Assembly (NCBI GenBank): GCA_019162745.1
Contig: JAFLLC010000014.1
Coordinates: 37,686 to 87,769 of the forward strand
Direction of reading: 5' to 3'
DNA: 50,084 bases
Origin: Deltaproteobacteria bacterium
GTDB taxonomy: Bacteria; Desulfobacterota; Desulfuromonadia; Geobacterales; Pseudopelobacteraceae
Below are positions 49,968-50,084 of the stretch, one piece after another; the stretch's first letter is position 1, and each line of letters starts with the position of its first letter. Under the pieces are notes generated by a model. The model did not search any database. It had not been told where the DNA came from and worked only from the letters and a program-made list of their open reading frames with translations. A program made the translations under genes and the position numbers.

Positions 49968-50084
49968 CTAGATTGTCAATGAACCATCAGCAATAATAAC
50001 CTGCCGACTCCCCTCTGCCATAATTGCGGTAAGTGTCGGCTGATAGAAAACGTAATCTTCATGGAAAGGTGCGCTGACCGTGCC
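49968..50084 (-). CDS. C-terminal end of an unidentified gene (5' end outside window)
   Basis: The minus-strand frame is open from the window edge for 38 codons to TAG at 49970-49968. The visible end is TVSAPFHEDYVFYQPTLTAI, then MAEGSRQVIIADGSLTI. No family is recognised from so short a piece. It lies 92 bp upstream of the sigma-54 activator on the same strand. The open frame and protein-like composition are the only evidence. Confidence 0.5.
   Translation of the reverse strand, partial: GTVSAPFHEDYVFYQPTLTAIMAEGSRQVIIADGSLTI

Overview
The window looks like chromosome from a Gram-negative, flagellated deltaproteobacterium of the Desulfuromonadia/Geobacterales type (Geobacter, Geotalea or Trichlorobacter-like). 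The grounds are the gene order fliK-flgD-flgE-fliLMNOPQR-flhB, many signalling domains (GGDEF, PilZ, CheX, hemerythrin, REC), an Mla-type lipid transporter next to lon, and a sigma-54 activator carrying an [FeFe]-hydrogenase-like sensor. The species cannot be fixed from sequence reading alone. About 47 protein-coding genes are supported, partial and very small ones included. No rRNA, tRNA, CRISPR array, insertion sequence or prophage was seen.

Layout. 1-8619 (+): late flagellar operon, from the 3' part of fliK through hook genes and the switch to the export gate (fliOPQR-flhB). 8659-15965 (+): tripartite RND efflux operon (adaptor lipoprotein, inner-membrane pump, TolC channel) with a fused pabB-pabC folate gene inside it. 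16062-18675 (+): PfkB kinase, TPR lipoprotein and RodZ-like protein. 18803-21763 (+): single-domain response regulator, universal stress protein, isolated histidine-kinase dimerisation stub, a 50-aa ORF and an FAD oxidoreductase. 30609-21796 (-): one tightly packed run lon-mlaE-EVE-mlaF-mlaD-M16-M16-hemerythrin. 31381-36554 (+): MacAB-type ABC efflux operon preceded by a promoter, a 20-codon leader peptide and an intrinsic terminator, then HIT and M16 genes. 39401-36567 and 40510-39509 (-): cheX-PilZ, a transglutaminase-like protein and a REC-GGDEF diguanylate cyclase. 42764-40587 (-): rsmB and rpe, separated by a long perfect inverted repeat. 42976-47050 (+): radical SAM/DUF2344 fusion and rng, closed by a 21-bp-stem terminator. 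50084-47147 (-): 3' end of an unidentified gene, the hydrogenase-like sigma-54 activator and a small ribbon-helix-helix regulator.

Most notable. (1) The leader region of the MacAB operon has the parts of a ribosome-stalling attenuator: consensus-like promoter, strong RBS, a short ORF with two overlapping Arg/Lys-X-Arg/Lys motifs, a possible antiterminator pairing and a T9 terminator. (2) A sigma-54 activator has an [FeFe]-hydrogenase-like domain that keeps the four cluster-ligand cysteines but not the proton-relay cysteine, and its promoter holds a 22-bp palindrome whose core recurs twice in the promoter of the adjacent RHH gene. (3) The flagellar hook protein carries an Ala/Thr low-complexity insertion of about 130 residues. 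These are inferences from reading the sequence; no database search or folding program was run.
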